Assembly (NCBI GenBank): GCA_026397695.1
Contig: JAPLUJ010000278.1
Location: 1 to 9,222 of the forward strand
Length of the DNA: 9,222 bases
Origin: Verrucomicrobiota bacterium
Lineage (GTDB): Bacteria > Verrucomicrobiota > Verrucomicrobiia > Verrucomicrobiales > Akkermansiaceae
Direction of reading: 5' to 3'
Below are positions 5,972 to 9,222 of this stretch, piece after piece. The first letter of the stretch is position 1. Each line of letters opens with the position of its first letter. Below the pieces are notes generated by a model, which was not told where the DNA came from, ran no database searches, and saw only the letters and a list, made by a program, of their open reading frames with translations. Both the position numbers and the translations under genes were made by a program.

Positions 5972-7324
5972 TCATTGATCTAACTGACAACGAGCGCGGG
6001 CATCAGTGTTCGGTGTCGCGGGGTTTCGCGGCGTCATCATCCACGCCCGGCGGAACATCCGACGGGACATCCGCAGGGGTGTCGGTTGGCGAGATGTCGG
6101 TAGGTACATCAGGAGGTGTGTCGGCCGGCGCAACATCGGGAGACGTGCCGGCCAGAGAGGTTGCGGAAAGCGCATCTGCCGGCGTGTCGGCCGGCGGCTC
6201 TGGGCGCGTTCGCGGGCCTCCTGTTCCTCGAGCATGCGGTTTTTGCGGCGGTCGAACCACGCCAGCCAGATGCAGATTTCGTAGAGGATGATCATGGGTG
6301 CCGCCATCAAGGTCATGGTGAACATGTCCGGGGTGGGCGTGAGGACTGCGGCGGCCACGAAGATGGCCACGATCGCATAGGAACGCGTCCGGGACATGGT
6401 TTCATAGCCGAGCAAACCGAGTTTCACGAACACCATGACCACCACGGGCAGCTCGAAAGCCACGCCGAAAAGCAGGGTGAATTGGGTGGCGAAGGAAATA
6501 TATTCGCCGATCCGCCAATCGTTGGATACCCCGAGATTGCCGCTCCATTCGTAAAAGAACATCAAGGCGCGCGGCAATACGGCATAGTAAGCGAAACACA
6601 CCCCGCCCAGAAACAACCCGAAACCAATGGCCATCGACGGCCACAGCACCCGTTTCTCATTGGCGTGCATCCCCGGCAGCACGAACTGCAGGATGAACAT
6701 CAGCAATAACGGAAACGCCAGGATGATGCCCGCGAAAAACGACAGCTTCATCGACAGCATGAAGGTCTCGGTAGGCCTCAAGGCGGACATGAGTTTCAGG
6801 TTGCCGCGGGTGTCCGCCTCCGGACTGGGGCCGGTTTTGAGCAGGGCTTGCACCTGGCGTTTGAGCTCGTCCGGTTCCTTCAATCCTGTTAGGAAAGCCT
6901 CGCGCTTGTCCGCCGGCAACGCCGATGCCGCCCGCAGCAACCCGGCGGACTGCGCGTGGAATACCAGATCCTCGTCGCCCAGTGACTGATAGAACAACAC
7001 CCGTTGCGCCGGATCGAGACCCGCCGCCGCATGCTCGACCGCTTTCGCCTTTTCCCACATCTCCACACTCACCGGCCGCGGCGCTTGTTGCGTGGTTTGC
7101 GGTAGTTTTGACTCTAACTGCGTGATCCAGACCTGTTCGACGGGGCGCCGCAGCACTTCCATCATTTGTTTTTGGAAGCCGAAGCAGATGACCATCGAAA
7201 TCACCAGCGTGATCACGATCCGGGTGATCATGGTGCGCAGATCCTCGAGATGCTCGAGGAACGGCTTTTCGTGATCCGGGTGGGATTTTTCCCGGAGTTG
7301 GATGAGTTTCTTGAGCAGATACAT
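5972..7324 (-). CDS. tatC: Sec-independent protein translocase TatC with a large insertion and a frameshifted C-terminal tail
   Basis: TatC is the membrane receptor of the twin-arginine pathway, which exports folded proteins. The signature PFLEHLEDLR (21-30) precedes helix 1 (about 33-50). PTETF and five more helices follow (MLSMKLSFFAGIILAFPLLL; the MAIGFGLFLGGVCFAYYAVL segment; FGVAFELPVVVMVFVKLGLL; YAIVAIFVAAAVLTPTPDMF; MTLMAAPMIILYEICIWLAW). The TPTPD and YE motifs of the C-terminal half are present. Between helix 1 and PTETF lies an extra, mostly helical and charged region of over 100 residues, so the protein is 450 long instead of about 250. After RMLEEQEARERAQ (near 6200) the frame becomes Arg-rich. 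One base away is an acidic tail (EPPADTPADA to AAKPRDTEH) ending at 6003, very probably the original C-terminus. With that end, the next gene's presumed ATG at 5975 lies 27 bases downstream. No tatA/tatB is in view. Confidence 0.93.
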   Translation of the reverse strand: MYLLKKLIQLREKSHPDHEKPFLEHLEDLRTMITRIVITLVISMVICFGFQKQMMEVLRRPVEQVWITQLESKLPQTTQQAPRPVSVEMWEKAKAVEHAAAGLDPAQRVLFYQSLGDEDLVFHAQSAGLLRAASALPADKREAFLTGLKEPDELKRQVQALLKTGPSPEADTRGNLKLMSALRPTETFMLSMKLSFFAGIILAFPLLLMFILQFVLPGMHANEKRVLWPSMAIGFGLFLGGVCFAYYAVLPRALMFFYEWSGNLGVSNDWRIGEYISFATQFTLLFGVAFELPVVVMVFVKLGLLGYETMSRTRSYAIVAIFVAAAVLTPTPDMFTMTLMAAPMIILYEICIWLAWFDRRKNRMLEEQEARERAQSRRPTRRQMRFPQPLWPARLPMLRRPTHLLMYLPTSRQPTPLRMSRRMFRRAWMMTPRNPATPNTDARARCQLDQ

Positions 7325-7355
7325 GTCAGCGGGGAAGGATTCAAGCCGTCACCGA

Positions 7356-7391
7356 CCGATCCGGCAAGATCGGATCCGCAAAATGCCGGAT
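7356..7391. repeat. Overlapping inverted repeats between the oxidoreductase gene and tatC
   Basis: In the 113-base gap, CCGATC (7356-7361) pairs with GATCGG (7368-7373) around six bases. ATCCGGC (7359-7365) is mirrored by GCCGGAT (7385-7391), and CGGATCCG (7371-7378) is itself a palindrome. The structure lies downstream of the oxidoreductase stop and upstream of the tatC start on the minus strand. It could attenuate or end the first transcript, but no T-run follows. Confidence 0.35.
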
Positions 7392-7437
7392 TTGCAAGGT
7401 GCCGGAGCGCCCTACCCGCGATCTATCAGCGGGTTCA

Positions 7438-8781
7438 TCACAGCGACCAGCCGTTGCGGAATTGGGGCGAGAGCAATTTGTTAGCGGCCGCGTTGTTGGT
7501 GAAGCGCATCGCCTTTTCGTCATATTCGAGTTTCTGGCCGGTCATGCGGATGGCGACGACGCCGAGCAGGCCGACCTCGGACAGCCGCGCGCCATACTCG
7601 AAGGGCGAACTGGCTTGGCGGCCCTCGCGGATCGCGTCGAGCCAGTCGCCGTGGTGGCCGGCCTTGACGCGGGGCAGGGATTTTTCGGGCCGCTTGTAGG
7701 CTTGCATCGCCGCTTCGGGAAGCAAGCGCACTTGCGCCGCACCGTGCGAGCCATGGATGATTTTCCCTTTGTCGCCGCGGATGACGGCGGTGGTACCGAC
7801 GATGTTCTTGCCTTCCGGGAGTTCATCCGGGCGCGGCATGGTACGGTTGCCGTCAAACCAGAGGAGTTTCACCGGTCCGCGTTTGCCCTTGGCGGGAAAT
7901 TCATAGGTGATTTTGGTGCCGGCCGGAAAGCTGTCGGAATCCGTAGCGGGATCGTAGCCGTCGGTTTCCGCTAGAATTGATGTGGGCATGTCGAGATCAA
8001 GCGCCCAGAACGAAGGATCGACCACATGGCAGACCCAGTCACCGATGGAGCCGCCGCCGAACTGTGTCCAGCCGCGCCAGTTGAATGGCAGATAGGCGGG
8101 GTGGTACGGACGTTCCTGGGTGGGGCCGAGCCACAGATCCCAGGCGAGTTCTTTCGGCACCTCGGGATGTTCGCTGCGGACTTTGGCGATGTTGCCTGTC
8201 TGGCAATAGACTTCCTTGAAAGAAGAGTTGCCGCAATGAATCTCGGAGACATTGCCGATCGCGCCATCCTCGATCCATTCACGGAAGATCCGGATGGTTT
8301 CCGACGAGTGTCCCTGGTTGCCCATCTGGGTGATGAGCTTGCGCTCTTTGGCCTCCTTGCTCATGGCACGCGCCTCGGCCACCGTGTGGGCTAACGGTTT
8401 CTCGCAGAAAACATGCTTGCCCAGTTTCATCGCCGCCATCGCCACGACGGCGTGGGTGTGATCGGGCGTGCCGACTAACACCGCGTCGATCTTGTCACCC
8501 ATTTCCCCGAGCATGACGCGGAAGTCCTGGTAACGTTTCGCCTGCGGGTATTTGCCGAATGTTTCCGCCGCGCGGCGTTCGTCCACGTCGCACAGGGCGA
8601 CGATGTTTTCGCCCGCCATGTTGGTCAGGTCGCGCGCGCCCTGGCCGCCGCAGCCGATGACCGCGAGATTGATCTTGCGGCTCGGGGGCGTGGTCACGCC
8701 ATCGCCGAGAACCCGGCGCGGAATGAATTGGAAGCCGAAGGCGGCGGCGGCGGTGGTCTTGATGAAATCCTGTCTTTTCAT
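7438..8781 (-). CDS. Secreted Gfo/Idh/MocA-family oxidoreductase with Tat-like leader
   Basis: The 447-residue protein is an NAD(P)-dependent sugar-type dehydrogenase of the Gfo/Idh/MocA family. The Rossmann motif is AVIGCGGQG (40-48), followed by ALCDVD, GTPDHTH (104-110) and the family's EKP motif (127-129, in KHVFCEKPLAH). The WLGPTQERPYHPAYLPFNWR block, GGGSIGDWVCH and HHGDWLDAIREG are typical of the long secreted subgroup abundant in Planctomycetes, Verrucomicrobia and Bacteroidetes. The leader MKRQDFIKTTAAAAFGFQF resembles a twin-arginine signal with Lys-Arg in place of Arg-Arg, as common in this subgroup, implying export as a folded, cofactor-loaded enzyme. tatC lies 113 bases downstream on the same strand. 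The substrate is unknown; such proteins act on sugars or sugar-derived alcohols. The start at 8781 is fixed by the leader; no Shine-Dalgarno is seen. Confidence 0.93.
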   Translation of the reverse strand: MKRQDFIKTTAAAAFGFQFIPRRVLGDGVTTPPSRKINLAVIGCGGQGARDLTNMAGENIVALCDVDERRAAETFGKYPQAKRYQDFRVMLGEMGDKIDAVLVGTPDHTHAVVAMAAMKLGKHVFCEKPLAHTVAEARAMSKEAKERKLITQMGNQGHSSETIRIFREWIEDGAIGNVSEIHCGNSSFKEVYCQTGNIAKVRSEHPEVPKELAWDLWLGPTQERPYHPAYLPFNWRGWTQFGGGSIGDWVCHVVDPSFWALDLDMPTSILAETDGYDPATDSDSFPAGTKITYEFPAKGKRGPVKLLWFDGNRTMPRPDELPEGKNIVGTTAVIRGDKGKIIHGSHGAAQVRLLPEAAMQAYKRPEKSLPRVKAGHHGDWLDAIREGRQASSPFEYGARLSEVGLLGVVAIRMTGQKLEYDEKAMRFTNNAAANKLLSPQFRNGWSL

Positions 8782-8925
8782 GGGGTGGTGGTTTTGCGGG
8801 TGGCTGCGCGTGCGTCAAGGTTGTGCGTTTGCATGCGGCTGTCAACGCGAAGCTGCGGCAATGTCGGAATGTGATGTCGGAAAGTGATTGACTGGCCGGG
8901 ATGATCCGCCACGGTTCCGGCGCGT
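8782..8925. other. Divergent intergenic region with a short tandem motif
   Basis: This 144-base gap must hold the promoters of both the minus-strand oxidoreductase and the plus-strand thioredoxin-like gene. ATGTCGGAA occurs twice in direct orientation (8861-8869 and 8874-8882), 13 bases apart. A TTGACA on the minus strand (8845-8840) could be a -35 element, but no good -10 follows at the right distance. Confidence 0.3.
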
Positions 8926-9222
8926 ATGCGAACCATCTTATTGTTTCTTGCCGGGTGTTTGCTGGCATCCGCAGCCAGCGATTATCCCGCAGCCACCTTG
9001 CATCCCGGAGATGCGGTGAAATCCGAAGCGCTGGCCGCATTGACTTATCTGCGGGGCAACGGCCCAGCCCGATGGGAGCAGGACAAGGTCTATATCATCG
9101 ACTGCTGGGCCACTTGGTGCGTGCCTAGCAAGACCATCATTCCCCGCTTGAACAAGCTGCACGCGGACTATCAGGCCAAGGGCCTCCGGGTCATCGGCGT
9201 CAGCGTGTTCGGTGAGGACAAG
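8926..9222 (+). CDS. Secreted thioredoxin-fold (TlpA/ResA-like) protein with CxxS active site, 5' part
   Basis: ATG at 8926 opens a frame that runs without a stop to the window end (99 codons, gene incomplete). The first 17 residues (MRTILLFLAGCLLASAA) form a signal peptide. An LAGC lipobox-like string is present, but it sits very early, so ordinary signal peptidase I cleavage is more likely. Residues 54-98 match the start of a TlpA/ResA-type thioredoxin domain, with KVYIIDCWATWC, PRLNKLHADYQAKGLRVIGV and SVF. These domains act in the periplasm, usually as thiol-disulfide oxidoreductases. The motif normally CxPC is here CVPS (C65, V66, P67, S68), so the second active-site cysteine is missing. 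Relatives with a single thiol may act in isomerisation or binding rather than dithiol redox chemistry. Substrate unknown. The start at 8926 is chosen because it gives a complete signal peptide; no Shine-Dalgarno is evident. Confidence 0.82.
   Translation, partial: MRTILLFLAGCLLASAASDYPAATLHPGDAVKSEALAALTYLRGNGPARWEQDKVYIIDCWATWCVPSKTIIPRLNKLHADYQAKGLRVIGVSVFGEDK

Larger units (their letters stand above)
5059..5975 (-). pseudogene. Two-helix membrane protein of unknown function, 5' end disrupted by a 74-bp insertion
   Basis: The open part (5059-5922 as currently framed) encodes an N-terminal membrane helix (ALLVMILLIGFSIATLF), a periplasmic-like domain of about 200 residues with helical and beta segments, and a C-terminal helix (LFLILGIVASVMLAIGGSVV) with a basic tail FRRHRAK. 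I recognise no family. The original start seems to be ATG at 5975: from there MNRYKSSSKARARPPFAGC, then AMLAAALLVMILLIGF, reads as a natural basic N-terminus plus first helix. It then meets VNRT-stop because a 33-bp segment is duplicated with 41 bp of unrelated DNA between the copies (74 bp, not a multiple of three). The current frame from 5922 reads the first copy out of frame (MRHAGRRVVSHDLADRF) and enters the correct frame only at the second copy. Alternatives are a start inside the second copy (ATG at about 5816) or a TTG/GTG in the insert. It follows tatC closely, probably in the same transcript. Confidence 0.65.

Noticed and set aside
6116..6709. A 197-codon plus-strand open frame over tatC
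   Set aside because: It is antisense to conserved TatC helices and contains His/Asp-rich runs that mirror TatC codons; no start-site signals.
7399..7974. A 191-codon plus-strand open frame over the oxidoreductase gene
   Set aside because: It is antisense to conserved motifs of the Gfo/Idh/MocA protein and has no recognisable features of its own.
8900..8925. Alternative start at 8901 for the thioredoxin-like gene
   Set aside because: That ATG is in a different frame, and its translation lacks both the signal peptide and the WATWC motif.
1..9222. Frequent CTAAC/GTTAG pentamers in both coding strands
   Set aside because: A rough count of under twenty is near what base composition predicts, so I see no enrichment that needs an explanation.

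Overview
The window most likely comes from a Verrucomicrobiota (PVC-group) bacterium with a fairly GC-rich genome. This rests on gene content. There is a secreted protein with the hydrazine-synthase-alpha-like middle domain common in Planctomycetes and Verrucomicrobia. There is a Tat-type Gfo/Idh/MocA oxidoreductase, a TatC with a very large insertion after its first membrane helix, and TlpA-like and small hypothetical proteins of verrucomicrobial style. The phylum is inference. No rRNA, tRNA, CRISPR array or complete insertion sequence is visible.

Layout. Positions 1-2403 (minus): a large secreted protein, an NPCBM-type carbohydrate-binding region followed by the HZS-alpha-like domain. It is split by a frameshift near 1010-1019, and its C-terminus lies beyond the left edge. 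Positions 2406-3161 (minus): a MazF-type toxin and its antitoxin, with a promoter that overlaps the antitoxin start, plus a possible 37-residue ORF between toxin and NPCBM gene. Positions 3162-3616: a debris-like stretch with two apparent gene remnants, one on each strand. Positions 3617-4849 (minus): an intact L-2-hydroxyglutarate oxidase. Positions 4850-5058: an intergenic region with a cluster of inverted repeats. Positions 5059-7324 (minus): tatC followed by a two-helix membrane protein of unknown function, probably one transcript. Positions 7438-8781 (minus): a secreted Gfo/Idh/MocA oxidoreductase. Positions 8926-9222 (plus): the first 99 codons of a secreted thioredoxin-fold protein, divergent from the oxidoreductase.

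How the genes relate. TatC is the core of the twin-arginine translocon, and the neighbouring oxidoreductase carries a Tat-like leader, so it is a plausible substrate. The rest look like independent neighbours rather than one pathway.

The most striking feature is the number of lesions in otherwise well-conserved genes. (1) The NPCBM/HZS gene has a frameshift that also seems to lack about a dozen residues. (2) The membrane-protein gene has a 74-bp insertion made of an exact 33-bp duplication plus 41 bp of unrelated sequence. (3) tatC has an apparent one-base deletion that turns an Asp/Pro-rich tail into an Arg-rich one. (4) Two partial genes flank the toxin-antitoxin pair. Either this part of the genome is decaying or the assembly has local errors; raw reads would decide. 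I did not find a convincing wholly new system. The best leads are the 33/41/33 duplication, the TatC insertion, the CxxS active site of the thioredoxin-like protein, and the uncharacterised NPCBM-HZS-like protein.
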